Shown piece after piece: positions 32,729 to 41,184 of a stretch of 64,000 bases of DNA. Numbering within the stretch: the first letter of the stretch is position 1; each line of letters starts with the position of its first letter. Source of the DNA: Candidatus Bathyarchaeota archaeon (GTDB taxonomy: Archaea; Thermoproteota; Bathyarchaeia; TCS64); assembly GCA_026394265.1 (NCBI GenBank), contig JAPKYO010000047.1, forward strand, positions 38,260-102,259, given 5' to 3'. The notes under the pieces are model-generated. The model searched no databases, was not told the DNA's origin, and saw only the letters and a program-made list of their open reading frames with translations. The position numbers and the translations under genes were made by a program.

Positions 32729-34137
32729 TCACCGAAGAACTCCTTGTAGACGGCGGCGACGGCGAGGGGTATGTCATCGTCGGCGACGCTGAACCTGATT
32801 ATGTTCTCGCTGTTTGGCTGCATGGCCTGCTCTATGTTTACCCCCTGCCCTGCGAGTGCGCCGGTCAGCCTGCTGAAGAAACCCTTGACGCCCCTCATCT
32901 CCGAGCCGATGACGCTGACCGTCCCCTTCATGCCCTCGATGGGCTTCGCCTCCATGATCGAGGGGAGTCCGTTCAGCGCCCTGATGGAGAGATCAACGTC
33001 CTGCTTCTGCACCAGGAGGCTGATCTGGTACCCGGAGGTGGAGATGTAGCGGACATCCACGCCAGCGCTGGCGAGGGCGCCGAACAGCTCCGCGTAGACC
33101 TCCGTCGGGAGTACGGACTGGGTGGGGAGCAGCCTTACGCCGTAGAGGTTCCGCTGGAAACTCACAGCCTTCGGGTGGCCGCTGCCCGCGCCCCCGTTCT
33201 CGGGGCCGATTATCGTCCCCTCCCCCGGGCTACCGATGCTCTTCAACTGAAGTTTGATCCCGCCGCGCATCAGTGGGTCTAGGACCTTGTAGTGAACCAC
33301 CTTGGTCCTCTCCTCCCTGAGCAACTCGGATGCCTCGACGTAGCTGAGGTAGGGGATGAGCCCCGGCCTGGGCACCGCCCCTATTCGGGTCTTTATCTCC
33401 GGCTTCTCCAGCTCCGCGTAGAACTTGGGGTCGAGGCTCATTATGCCCCCCTCATCTACGAACTTTACCAGCCTCTTGACGCCGAGGCAGTAGGCGAGGC
33501 AGGCGGCGGTGTCGTCTGTACCACCCCGCCCGAAGATCGTTATGAGGCCGGAGCCGCTACGCCCCGCGAAGCCCGCGATCACGGGCACCACACCCTCCTC
33601 GATGCAGGGCAAGAGCTGCTCCTCAACCCTTAACCGGGTCCTGTCGAGGTTGACGGCGGCCTCCCTGCTGTTCTCATCCGTGACCAGCAAGTCCTCACCG
33701 TAGAAGCACCTGCTCTTTATGCCCCGGGCCTCAAGCTGCGCGGAGATGAGGCGCATGACGAAGTTCTCACCCCTGCTAACCGTGTAGGCGTAGACGCTGT
33801 CACCCAGCTCCCCCGAGGAGCGGACGTAGCTGAGGACGTGCTCCAGTTTCTCGAACTCCCTCCGAAGGGGCTCAGGGTCCGCCCCTTGCGGGAGCGACGA
33901 CATGTGCTCCCTCATGAGCGCCTCCGTGAAGGCGCGTGGCTCGAAGTCCTCCACCCTGACCTGGCTGAGGGCCTGTATGATCCTGTCGGTGACCCCCTTC
34001 ATGGCGGAGACGACGCAGACGGGGACCCTGCCCGAGCCCAGCTCGGACTCCGCGACGTCCACAATCTTCCCCAGGTCCTCGCTGCCCCGAAGTATGGAGC
34101 CACCTAGCTTGTAAACGACGATGTCCACCAAGACCAC
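32725..34137 (-). CDS. lysC: Aspartate kinase
   Basis: 470 residues. Kinase motif KLGGSILRG near the start, GFAGRSGSGLITIFGRGGTDDTA around 180, then two C-terminal ACT domains (about 315-385 and 400-465; VSVIGSEMRGVKGFFSRLTGALAGQGVNIE). These ACT domains usually give feedback control by threonine or lysine. It makes aspartyl phosphate. GTG at 34137 is given; GTG at 34128 is another start and would begin directly with DIVVYKLGG. The thrC gene ends 5 bp before it. Confidence 0.92.
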   Translation of the reverse strand: MVLVDIVVYKLGGSILRGSEDLGKIVDVAESELGSGRVPVCVVSAMKGVTDRIIQALSQVRVEDFEPRAFTEALMREHMSSLPQGADPEPLRREFEKLEHVLSYVRSSGELGDSVYAYTVSRGENFVMRLISAQLEARGIKSRCFYGEDLLVTDENSREAAVNLDRTRLRVEEQLLPCIEEGVVPVIAGFAGRSGSGLITIFGRGGTDDTAACLAYCLGVKRLVKFVDEGGIMSLDPKFYAELEKPEIKTRIGAVPRPGLIPYLSYVEASELLREERTKVVHYKVLDPLMRGGIKLQLKSIGSPGEGTIIGPENGGAGSGHPKAVSFQRNLYGVRLLPTQSVLPTEVYAELFGALASAGVDVRYISTSGYQISLLVQKQDVDLSIRALNGLPSIMEAKPIEGMKGTVSVIGSEMRGVKGFFSRLTGALAGQGVNIEQAMQPNSENIIRFSVADDDIPLAVAAVYKEFFGE

Positions 34138-34142
34138 CCCGG

Positions 34143-35414
34143 TTACTGGCTGAGTATCCTCCTCAGCGATGCGGACATCGACGCGGCGTCGATGCGTGTG
34201 GGCGCGTTGGGCCTCAGGGGCGTGACTCCCTTGAGCTTGCCCGTGTGGTACCCGATCGTGGCATCCGAGTCCTTCAGGAGGTTCCCCGTCAGGATGCAGA
34301 CCACGTCCTCATCGGGTTTTATGACGCCCTTTGAGACGAGTTTCCTGACGCCGGCGACTGAGGCGGCGGACGCTGGCTCGCAGCCCACGCCGCTGCCGTC
34401 CACTACGGCCTTCGCCTCCATTATCTCGGCGTCCGAGACGGCGTCGACCACGCCGTTCGTCTCCCTGATGACGCTGATCGCCTTCTCCCAGCTAACCGGG
34501 TTCCCTATCTTTATCGCGGTGGCGACTGTCTCCGGCTTCAGCGACTCGAGGCTTGAGGCGCCCTCCTTCCACATCTTGTAGAATGGGGCTGAGCCCTCTG
34601 CCTGTATCGAGGCGATGCGCGGCACCTTCTCGATCCAGCCGAGCTCGACCAGCTCGCCGATTGCCTTGCCGAAGGCGGAGGTGTTGCCGAGGTTGCCCGC
34701 GGGCACCACGATCCAGTCGGGCGGCTCCCAGCCGCGCTGGTGGAGGAGCTCGAAGATGATGGTCTTCTGCCCCTCGACCCGCCACGGGTTGATCGAGTTT
34801 AGTAGGTATAGCCCGAGGTCTCGGCTCGCCTCCTGGACGATGCGCATGGCGTCGTCGAAGCTGCCCGGAACCTGGACGACCTTTGAGCCGTAGGCGAGCG
34901 CCTGGCTGAGCTTACCGTAGGATATCTCGCCCTCGGGGATGAAGACGACGCCGCGGAGCCCCGCCTGAGCCGCGTAGGCGGCCATGGATGCGGAGGTGTT
35001 TCCCGTGGAGGCGCAGGCGACGGCCTTCGCCCCCTGCCTGACTGCCTCGGAGACTGCGACGGTCATGCCCCTGTCCTTGAAGCTGCCCGTGGGGTTCTCC
35101 CCCTCGTGCTTCATGGAGAGGTTCTCCACGCCGGCGTAGTCGGAGACCGATTTGCGGTTGTAGATGTTCGTGTTTCCCTCGGGGCGTGTGACTATCATGC
35201 CGGCCGCTAGGCTAGGGTGTATTAGCTCCTTGTAGCGCCAGACGCCGCTGCTGTAGGGCACCCCCATCGGGCATAAGCGGGAGTCGACGACGTGCCTATC
35301 CCACCTCATCGGCTCGTGGACGACCTCCAGGAGGCCGCCGCACTCGCATCTGAAGACGCTGCCGGGCTCGTACTCCCTGCCGCAGCGTATGCACCTGAAC
35401 TTGGACGTCATCAC
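34143..35414 (-). CDS. thrC: Threonine synthase
   Basis: 423 residues. A zinc-ribbon start (CIRCGREYEPGSVFRCECGG) precedes the PLP fold. NPTGSFKDRGMTVAVSEA has the Schiff-base Lys; ACASTGNTSASMAAYAA and PAGNLGNTSAFGKAI hold the phosphate. It turns O-phosphohomoserine into threonine. It overlaps thrB by four bases and precedes the aspartate kinase gene, so the genes thrB-thrC-lysC-asd form one minus-strand operon. Confidence 0.94.
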   Translation of the reverse strand: MMTSKFRCIRCGREYEPGSVFRCECGGLLEVVHEPMRWDRHVVDSRLCPMGVPYSSGVWRYKELIHPSLAAGMIVTRPEGNTNIYNRKSVSDYAGVENLSMKHEGENPTGSFKDRGMTVAVSEAVRQGAKAVACASTGNTSASMAAYAAQAGLRGVVFIPEGEISYGKLSQALAYGSKVVQVPGSFDDAMRIVQEASRDLGLYLLNSINPWRVEGQKTIIFELLHQRGWEPPDWIVVPAGNLGNTSAFGKAIGELVELGWIEKVPRIASIQAEGSAPFYKMWKEGASSLESLKPETVATAIKIGNPVSWEKAISVIRETNGVVDAVSDAEIMEAKAVVDGSGVGCEPASAASVAGVRKLVSKGVIKPDEDVVCILTGNLLKDSDATIGYHTGKLKGVTPLRPNAPTRIDAASMSASLRRILSQ

Positions 35415-36325
35415 ACCAGCCTCGTGCCGAGGTTACTCGGCCTCGTGAGATATATTTCGGATTTGGTGTCGCCGAAGGCCTCGGCCATCGCCTTGCCTAT
35501 CTCCGCGGGGTTCTCCCCCACGGCGAAGACACTCGGGCCGCCCCCGGAGATGCTGCACCCGTAGGCGCCAGCCTGCAGTGCCGCGAGCTTGACGAGGTGG
35601 AAGTTGGGTATCATGCTCGCCCTGTGTGGCTCGATCATGCTGTCGCACATGCTCCTCCCGAAGAGTATCGGGTCCTTCATGGCGACGGCGGCGGCCATCC
35701 TGCTCGCGAAGCCGATGTTGCGGACGGCGTCCTTCAGGCTGACGGTCTTCGGAAGGAGCTCGCGCGCCATCTTCGTCTTGTTCTCATACTTGACGTTGGG
35801 GACGACGACCACGAAGCCGATGTCCGGGGTCTCCATCCTGACGACGTCGTATCCGTCGCCGACGAGGATGAAGCCGCCGAAGAGACTCGCGGAGACGTTG
35901 TCCGCGTGTGCGCTCCCAGCCACGGCTGCCTCGCCCTGCGCCGCGAGTTTGACGAGCTCCCTCTGGGGTAGTACGACGCCCATGAGTTTTTGAGCCGCGA
36001 CGGCCGCCGCCGCCGCTGAGGCCCCCGAGGAGCCCATCCCCGCGCCCGGCGGGATGCCCTTCTCGATCTCCATCTCGACGCCCGCAGACTCACCCAGCCT
36101 GTCGAGCGCCGCGTTCATGACGGCTCCGGCGCTGTTTAGCTGCGCCTTCACCGGGATGTGGTCCGCCTCAAAACCCTTAACGATGACTCGGACACCTGGC
36201 TCAGAGACCCTCTTGACCTTTATGTAGTCACCTAGGCCGTCGAGGGCTATACCGAAAACGTCAAAGCCGGGTCCAAGGTTCGCGATTGAGGCGGGAGCGT
36301 AGACTTTAAACTGTTTGATGGTCAC
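35411..36325 (-). CDS. thrB: Homoserine kinase
   Basis: 304 residues, GHMP kinase family. Start FKVYAPASIANLGPGFDVFG; ATP site GIPPGAGMGSSGASAAAAA; C-terminal GCSISGGGPSVFAV. These are the three classical motifs. It makes O-phosphohomoserine for threonine synthase. It is the first gene of the minus-strand threonine operon and faces the NifU-like gene divergently across about 165 bp, where both promoters must lie. Confidence 0.94.
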   Translation of the reverse strand: MTIKQFKVYAPASIANLGPGFDVFGIALDGLGDYIKVKRVSEPGVRVIVKGFEADHIPVKAQLNSAGAVMNAALDRLGESAGVEMEIEKGIPPGAGMGSSGASAAAAAVAAQKLMGVVLPQRELVKLAAQGEAAVAGSAHADNVSASLFGGFILVGDGYDVVRMETPDIGFVVVVPNVKYENKTKMARELLPKTVSLKDAVRNIGFASRMAAAVAMKDPILFGRSMCDSMIEPHRASMIPNFHLVKLAALQAGAYGCSISGGGPSVFAVGENPAEIGKAMAEAFGDTKSEIYLTRPSNLGTRLV

Positions 36326-36448
36326 CCATCACTCTAACACCTGGACAGCACATTGGGATGCTGCCACCCTTTTTAACCTTTACGCATGTGATCCGGACTA
36401 CACGCGGGTACGAGTTGTTGGTTGTTGGCCCGCCTGACCTGCCTCTCA

Positions 36449-36458
36449 ACGTTTTTAA
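36449..36458 (+). promoter_or_regulatory. TATA-like box for the NifU-C gene
   Basis: A TTTTTAAGG sequence preceded by AACG lies about 40 bp before the TTG at 36493. Transcription would start near 36480, so only a short leader would remain. It supports that start over the ATG at 36358, which lies upstream of the box. Confidence 0.45.
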
Positions 36459-36492
36459 GGCTCCTCGTATCCACACATCTGAAGGTGCGATT

Positions 36493-36714
36493 TTGGAGAA
36501 GGCAGAAGTACAGAAGGCACTCAACGACGTACGCCCACAGCTCCAGATGGACGGTGGAGACGTAGAACTCGTCGACATCGTCGACGGCGTGGTGAAGGTG
36601 AAACTCAAGGGCCACTGCGCGGGCTGCCCCATGAGCCAGATGACCATAAAATGGGGCGTCGAGCAGTACCTGAAGAAGAAGGTCCCCGGCGTAAAGGCCG
36701 TAGAATCCGTCTAG
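36493..36714 (+). CDS. NifU C-terminal-domain protein (Nfu-like)
   Basis: 73 residues. The domain is clear: VRPQLQMDGGDVELVDI, then LKGHCAGCPMSQMTIKWGVEQYL, whose CxxC binds a transient iron-sulfur cluster. It would deliver clusters to target proteins, of which this genome has many. I choose TTG at 36493, since the family starts here and the TATA-like box at 36449-36458 would put the transcription start just before it. Confidence 0.87.
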   Translation: MEKAEVQKALNDVRPQLQMDGGDVELVDIVDGVVKVKLKGHCAGCPMSQMTIKWGVEQYLKKKVPGVKAVESV

Positions 36715-36729
36715 AGGGAGCAGACCAAC

Positions 36730-37194
36730 ACGATAGCGTCCGACCTGGAAACCTGCAAGGACTACGGCGACGTCTTCGCCATCGTCAAGAGGAACGTCAA
36801 GAAGACACTCGGCCTACACAGGGTAGGCCTGATGCTGCTCCTCGGGAACCTCCCCATGAACGTCGGGGCGTTCCACCCGATGGGCACGAACGAGATCGTG
36901 CTCAACCGCCGCCTGCTAAAGGGCAAGACGGGGATGAGTGAGCGCAGCCACGTCTACACAATCCTCCTGCACGAGTACCTGCACAGCCTAGGCGTCGAGG
37001 ATGAGTCACAGGTCAGGCGCTTAACCTACAAGGTGTGCCTCGAGAACTTCGGGCGCAGCAGCCCGGTGGTCGAGGCCGCCCTCACTGGGCCGTGGGCCGA
37101 CCTCACAGAGGAGGACTTCGACGAGCTGGAGCCGGAGCTCAATCTTGAACTCGTCAGGAACTTTGAGAGGCCGGACAGCGGCTACATCATTTAA
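36730..37194 (+). CDS. Small zincin-like metalloprotease, without an obvious start codon
   Basis: About 154 residues if read from 36730. LLHEYLHSLGVEDE is an HExxH motif with a third ligand candidate downstream, so a zinc protease fold is likely. The frame between the NifU stop (36714) and Met35 (36832) is open and reads like protein (KDYGDVFAIVKRNVKK), yet contains no ATG, GTG or TTG. A GAGGGAG site at 36715-36721 would fit an ACG at 36730 or ATA at 36733. Read from Met35 the protein has 120 residues. The real start is uncertain. Confidence 0.6.
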   Translation, partial: TIASDLETCKDYGDVFAIVKRNVKKTLGLHRVGLMLLLGNLPMNVGAFHPMGTNEIVLNRRLLKGKTGMSERSHVYTILLHEYLHSLGVEDESQVRRLTYKVCLENFGRSSPVVEAALTGPWADLTEEDFDELEPELNLELVRNFERPDSGYII

Positions 37195-37367
37195 ACTGCT
37201 TCTAGCCTCTTTTCGAGGCATTTCGGGCATTCTAGCCTTTTATCGAATCCCATGGGGTAGTTTACTACGGTCCCGTGGGTCGGACACTTGAAGGCGTAGA
37301 ATGGGAGCTTACCGCTCCACCCCTCCTTTGCGAATTGACCTACGCATGTTCTACCGATGATTTCCAT
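37191..37367 (-). CDS. Small CxxC zinc-ribbon-like protein
   Basis: 58 residues: MEIIGRTCVGQFAKEGWSG then a YAFKCPTHGTVVNYPMGFD and ECPKCLEKR tail. The pairs Cys-Pro-Thr-His and Cys-Pro-Lys-Cys look like a zinc ribbon. I recall similar small proteins in archaea but know no function. The ATG at 37367 has an AAGGT ribosome-site-like stretch; the open frame extends upstream but looks unlike protein there. Its end overlaps the zincin gene by four bases. Confidence 0.6.
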   Translation of the reverse strand: MEIIGRTCVGQFAKEGWSGKLPFYAFKCPTHGTVVNYPMGFDKRLECPKCLEKRLEAV

Positions 37368-37577
37368 TTTGACCTTCTGCAGTAGGGTGAGTCTGCATGA
37401 TGGTGTCTGGATATGTTTCCTCCCTCGGAGGCTACAGCGTCGATCAGAACGGGGCACCATCATGACTCCACCCCTCCCACGGTTGATTGTGCCGTAACCG
37501 TGGAAAATAAATCGATAAAACAACCCGAGGGTCTAAGGCTTATAACGAGACCCAACCCCCTATCTCACGTGGTTCTG

Positions 37578-38120
37578 ATGCCAAGAGACAAGGTTGACAC
37601 ATTCAAGTATGTACGCGAGATGAACATGCTCCTCAAGGACGGGGGCCTCTTCCTCGTCGCCGAGGGGAAGGATAAGAAGCTGAACACGATGACGGTAGGC
37701 TGGGGCTTCCTCGGGACGATGTGGGCGAAGCCCGTCTTCATCGTCGCAGTCCGCCACAGCAGGCACACCTACAAGCTCATGGAGGAGGCGAAGAGCTGGA
37801 CCGTCTGCGTCCCCGCAAAGGGGATGGAGGCGGCGCTCGAGTTCTGCGGGACCAAGTCGGGTAGGGACGTTGACAAGTTCAAGGAGTGCAAGCTCACCGC
37901 AAAGAAGGGCGTCGCCGTCGACGCGCCATACATCGAGGAGTGCCCAATTCACGTGGAGTGCACAACCGTCTTCAAGACCGACATGAAGCCCGGCCAACTA
38001 GAAGGCGGCATAGAGAAGGAGATGTACAAGACGAAGGACTTCCACATGCTCTACTTTGGCGAGGTCAAGGGCGTCTACGCCGTCAAGGACGCCGAGAAGA
38101 AGCTCCCCAAGGTGGACTAG
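37578..38120 (+). CDS. Flavin-reductase-like (flavoredoxin) protein
   Basis: 180 residues with the FMN-binding split-barrel fold: LNTMTVGWGFLGTMWAKPVF then VAVRHSRHTYKLMEEAKSWTVCVP. Members bind FMN and pass electrons or reduce flavins. The ATG at 37578 is chosen; a GCTTATAAC box at 37537-37545 just upstream fits a promoter. The flavodoxin-like gene starts directly after the stop, so the two probably work together. Confidence 0.82.
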   Translation: MPRDKVDTFKYVREMNMLLKDGGLFLVAEGKDKKLNTMTVGWGFLGTMWAKPVFIVAVRHSRHTYKLMEEAKSWTVCVPAKGMEAALEFCGTKSGRDVDKFKECKLTAKKGVAVDAPYIEECPIHVECTTVFKTDMKPGQLEGGIEKEMYKTKDFHMLYFGEVKGVYAVKDAEKKLPKVD

Positions 38121-38594
38121 ATGAAGGTCCTCATAGTATACGACTCCAGCACCGGTAACACGGAGAAGATGGCGCACGCCGTCGAGGAGGGCGTAAAGAA
38201 GGCGGGCGTCGAACCCATCATAAAACACGTTGATGAGACATCCGTCGACGAGATACCCCAGTGCCAGGGCATCATCATCGGATCACCCGTATACTATGGC
38301 CTCCCCTCGGCGAAGATCAAGAAATTCATAGACGAATCCATAAAGTACCACGGCAAGCTCGACGGCATGGTCGGCGGCGCATTCGCCAGCGCCGGCGGAG
38401 CACACACCGGAGCGGAGACGACGATAATCGCCATAAACGAGATGCTCCTCGTCCACGGCATGATCATACAGGGCTCCTCAGCAGGCAGCCACTACGGCGC
38501 ATCATCCGTCGGCTCACCAAACGACGCCTCCCTAGAGGCGTGCAGGAAGCTCGGTGAACGCGTCGCCAAACTCGCCGCGAAGCTGAACAAGTAA
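38121..38594 (+). CDS. Flavodoxin/WrbA-like protein
   Basis: 157 residues. The FMN phosphate loop YDSSTGNTEKMA is at the start; GIIIGSPVYYGLPSAKIKKF and GGAFASAGGAHTGAETT are WrbA/flavodoxin-type segments. It would be a small electron carrier or a quinone reductase. It starts with the base after the stop of the flavin-reductase-like gene. Confidence 0.85.
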   Translation: MKVLIVYDSSTGNTEKMAHAVEEGVKKAGVEPIIKHVDETSVDEIPQCQGIIIGSPVYYGLPSAKIKKFIDESIKYHGKLDGMVGGAFASAGGAHTGAETTIIAINEMLLVHGMIIQGSSAGSHYGASSVGSPNDASLEACRKLGERVAKLAAKLNK

Positions 38595-38633
38595 GGGAAA
38601 CCATTTTCTCCCCCACCCACACCCTCTATCCAC

Positions 38634-39596
38634 ATGGCACCCAAGGCAGTCGACAGCATCCTAGAAGCCATCGGAAACACGCCGATGGTCAGACTCCAGA
38701 AACTCGCACCAAAGAGCGGCGCAGACATATTCGTCAAGGCCGAGTACCTCAACCCGAGCGGCAGCTACAAGGACCGGATCGCGGTCGAGATGATACGAAC
38801 CGCCGAGGCCGAGGGCAAACTCAAGCCCGGCTACACGATAGTCGAGGCATCGACGGGTAACACGGGGACCGCCCTCAGTTTCGTCGGCACCCGCCTCGGA
38901 TACAACGTCGAGATCTACATGCCCGAAGGCATGACGAGGGAAAGAATCAAGATAATGGAGAACTACGGCGCAAAGGTCCACGAGATGAAGATCGAGGGCC
39001 TCGACTCCAAGGGCAGCGTCGCCGGCGCCGAGGTCGAGTTCATCCCCCGTAAGAAGTGCCTCGAACTTGAGAAGAGCAACCCCAAGATTTGGTGGGCGCG
39101 CCAGTTCAGCAACCCCGCAAACTGGAGGGCACACCTCGTCACCGGAGCCGAGATCCTCGAACAGATGAACGGCAAGGTCGACGCCTTCGTCGCCAGCATA
39201 GGCGTCGGCGGCACGCTCTACGGCGTCGCCAAGGCGATCAAGGCGAAGGTACCTAAGTGCAGGGTTATCGGGCTCGAACCCGCATCCGCTAGGTACGCGA
39301 TAAGCGACGGCATCACCTCCCCGCCCGGCGTAAGCAAGGAGATCAGCGGAGGCATCATCGAGGAGATGATGGAGAGCGGCCTCATAGACGAGGTCGTCAA
39401 GGTAACGAACGAGGACGCCATCAAGACCTCGGACCGCCTAGTCCGGGAGGAGGGCCTCTTCTGCGGCATCTCCTCGGGCGCAAACGTCTACTATTCCCTC
39501 AAGGTCGCCGAGAAGCTCGGGAAGGGAAAAAGAGTCGCCACCGTCCTCCCCGACCACAGGGACAGATACCTCAGCGAGAAAAAATACACGACCTAG
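38634..39596 (+). CDS. cysK: Cysteine synthase-like PLP enzyme
   Basis: 320 residues, fold type II PLP family. LNPSGSYKDRIAVEMI has the Schiff-base Lys; EASTGNTGTALSFVG holds the substrate; SIGVGGTLYGVAKAI holds the phosphate; and late GLFCGISSGANVYYSL matches the C-terminal PLP-ring Ser. O-acetylserine or O-phosphoserine could be the acceptor. The closest archaeal enzymes make cysteine. It converges with the regulator gene, with a four-base overlap. Confidence 0.87.
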   Translation: MAPKAVDSILEAIGNTPMVRLQKLAPKSGADIFVKAEYLNPSGSYKDRIAVEMIRTAEAEGKLKPGYTIVEASTGNTGTALSFVGTRLGYNVEIYMPEGMTRERIKIMENYGAKVHEMKIEGLDSKGSVAGAEVEFIPRKKCLELEKSNPKIWWARQFSNPANWRAHLVTGAEILEQMNGKVDAFVASIGVGGTLYGVAKAIKAKVPKCRVIGLEPASARYAISDGITSPPGVSKEISGGIIEEMMESGLIDEVVKVTNEDAIKTSDRLVREEGLFCGISSGANVYYSLKVAEKLGKGKRVATVLPDHRDRYLSEKKYTT

Positions 39597-39970
39597 CCGC
39601 GCTCGAGCCTCATAAGCTCCTGTATCTTCGAGCCGGTGACCTCAAGCCTGAAGTCCTCGACCCGAATCATCTTCACGGGCCTCTTCGAGTGTTTATCGAC
39701 CTCATCGTGTATGGTGATGAGCTTCAGCTTCTCCATCTCCATCACCCTGTTCTGCACCGTGGTGTAGGGGATGCTCCCCTCGATGGCTATCTGCGTCAGA
39801 TTCTTCTTGCCGTCCATGAGGTCAGCGATGATCTCCCAAGTGTACTTCTTGGAAAGGACCCTGAGTCGCGCCTTGAGCTGCTTTGATGTATCGCCGAAGA
39901 TGGGCTGGAATTTAGCCTCCTGCCTCCTCTCCCGGTTGTCACCAATAACAAGAGTCCTAGTGGACATCAT
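39593..39970 (-). CDS. Winged-helix transcriptional regulator
   Basis: 125 residues with an ArsR/MarR-like winged helix: LSKKYTWEIIADLMDGKKNLTQIAIEGSIPYTTVQNRVMEMEKLKLI, a helix-turn-helix followed by a wing with KRPVKMIRV. The N-terminal 25 residues are basic. It may regulate the neighbouring cysteine synthase or flavoprotein gene, but no operator is clear. The start is ATG at 39970, or the ATG at 39967. Confidence 0.75.
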   Translation of the reverse strand: MMSTRTLVIGDNRERRQEAKFQPIFGDTSKQLKARLRVLSKKYTWEIIADLMDGKKNLTQIAIEGSIPYTTVQNRVMEMEKLKLITIHDEVDKHSKRPVKMIRVEDFRLEVTGSKIQELMRLERG

Positions 39971-40003
39971 AAGAGTGTTGTTTCTGTTATATATCAGTAT
40001 ATC

Positions 40004-40552
40004 TTATTTCTGCTTTGCGAGTCGGCGCCCCGCCTTCTCAAGCATCTCCAGCTTATGCTCCTTCGACACCTGCGTCACGGTGACTAGGTCGAAGATGGTG
40101 AACCCGACGCGCCGCATGTAGTCCTCTAGGTGTAGGAGTGCCTTCACGCAGCCGTTACCCGTCCCGCCGGCGGAGGCGATGCCGAGCGCGTATCTCCCAT
40201 TCAGGCTCTTGAACTCCCCCTTGACCTCACACCTGCGGAGCCTGTCGAGGAAGAGCTTGGCCGATTCGCTCAGGTCGCCCCAGTAGACGGGTGTGGCGAA
40301 GACGGTTGCGTCCGCCGCGTGTATCTTGTCCCTTATGGTCTGGAACTCGTCGTCGATGACGCATGTTCCCTCCCTGCGGCACTGCCCCCATCCCCCGTCG
40401 CATGCCATACAGGGCTTTATGATCACCTCGTTCAGATTCACCAACTCGACGACGGCGTTCTCCGCCTCGGCGCCCTTGAGCACCGCCTTCACCGTCTTAG
40501 CTGTTAGGCCGTCTTCGTTCGGGCTTGACTGTATCCCAAGTACTTTCAACAA
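40004..40552 (-). CDS. Iron-sulfur flavoprotein-like NADPH-dependent FMN reductase
   Basis: 182 residues. LGIQSSPNEDGLTAKTV is the FMN phosphate loop. CMACDGGWGQCRREGTC is a four-Cys motif (CX2CX6CX5C) in the place of the compact cluster motif of iron-sulfur flavoproteins, and the spacing differs from the classical form. FATPVYWGDLSESAKLFLDRL is the second FMN segment. Family members pass electrons from ferredoxin or reduce oxygen species in anaerobes. It stands divergent from the MarR gene. Confidence 0.82.
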   Translation of the reverse strand: MLKVLGIQSSPNEDGLTAKTVKAVLKGAEAENAVVELVNLNEVIIKPCMACDGGWGQCRREGTCVIDDEFQTIRDKIHAADATVFATPVYWGDLSESAKLFLDRLRRCEVKGEFKSLNGRYALGIASAGGTGNGCVKALLHLEDYMRRVGFTIFDLVTVTQVSKEHKLEMLEKAGRRLAKQK

Positions 40553-40620
40553 ATCGCACCTGCACTGATTGAGCGGTTCGGGTGGCTTTAAATCTCGCCA
40601 TCCCGTTGAGAAGGTACGTT

Positions 40621-40637
40621 TATATAATAGTTATATG
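40621..40637. promoter_or_regulatory. Inverted repeat and TATA-like region before the MarR gene
   Basis: TATATAA-TAG-TTATATG has six of seven arm pairs. It lies 32 bp before the ATG at 40669, on top of a TATA-like stretch. It is a fair operator for the MarR-family protein and may control both the MarR/ABC operon and the divergent flavoprotein gene. Confidence 0.45.
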
Positions 40638-40668
40638 TTTTAACTGTTTATTCGGTGAACGAAAAAAA

Positions 40669-41133
40669 ATGGTTGATGCCTCGACGCGTGGGAAGATGGA
40701 TCAGATGCTCGATGACATCTATAACGTGATCCCACTCTTCCACCGCACCATCCTGAGACCCGATACTCCCTCACACAACCCGATGGGCTCCGACTTCAAG
40801 GTCATGGGAATACTCATGAGGCACGGGCCACTCCCCATGTCCCGCATCGGGGTATGGCTGGGGATATCGAAGCCCAACATGACCGCCATCATAAACAAGT
40901 TGATAGCAGAGGGGCGGGTCGAGAGGAGGCAAGACCTCAAGGATCGACGCATAGTCGAGGTCGGTCTCACGGCGGAGGGGCGAAAGTACATGGAGGACAG
41001 TTGGAAGGAGGCGAGGGAGTCCATAAGAACCAAGCTCTCAGCTCTCTCCGAGGAGGAGAGAGACACCCTCTACACATCCCTCGAAAACATCCGAATCACA
41101 CTATCAAAACTCAGCGAGATGAGGAAGCAGTGA
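40669..41133 (+). CDS. MarR-family transcriptional regulator
   Basis: 154 residues. Winged helix with LPMSRIGVWLGISKPNMTAIINKLIAEG then RRQDLKDRRIVEVGLTAEG, the DxRxxxxxLT wing of MarR proteins. Flanking helices would form the dimer. It is followed at 52 bp by the ABC exporter genes and probably represses them until a drug or metabolite binds. ATG at 40669 has no ribosome site; the TATA-like stretch is close, so the transcript may be leaderless. Confidence 0.88.
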   Translation: MVDASTRGKMDQMLDDIYNVIPLFHRTILRPDTPSHNPMGSDFKVMGILMRHGPLPMSRIGVWLGISKPNMTAIINKLIAEGRVERRQDLKDRRIVEVGLTAEGRKYMEDSWKEARESIRTKLSALSEEERDTLYTSLENIRITLSKLSEMRKQ

Positions 41134-41184
41134 AGATAATAGAACAAGCAAAAAACGAGTCAAAGAACACAGGGAGGCAACGCG

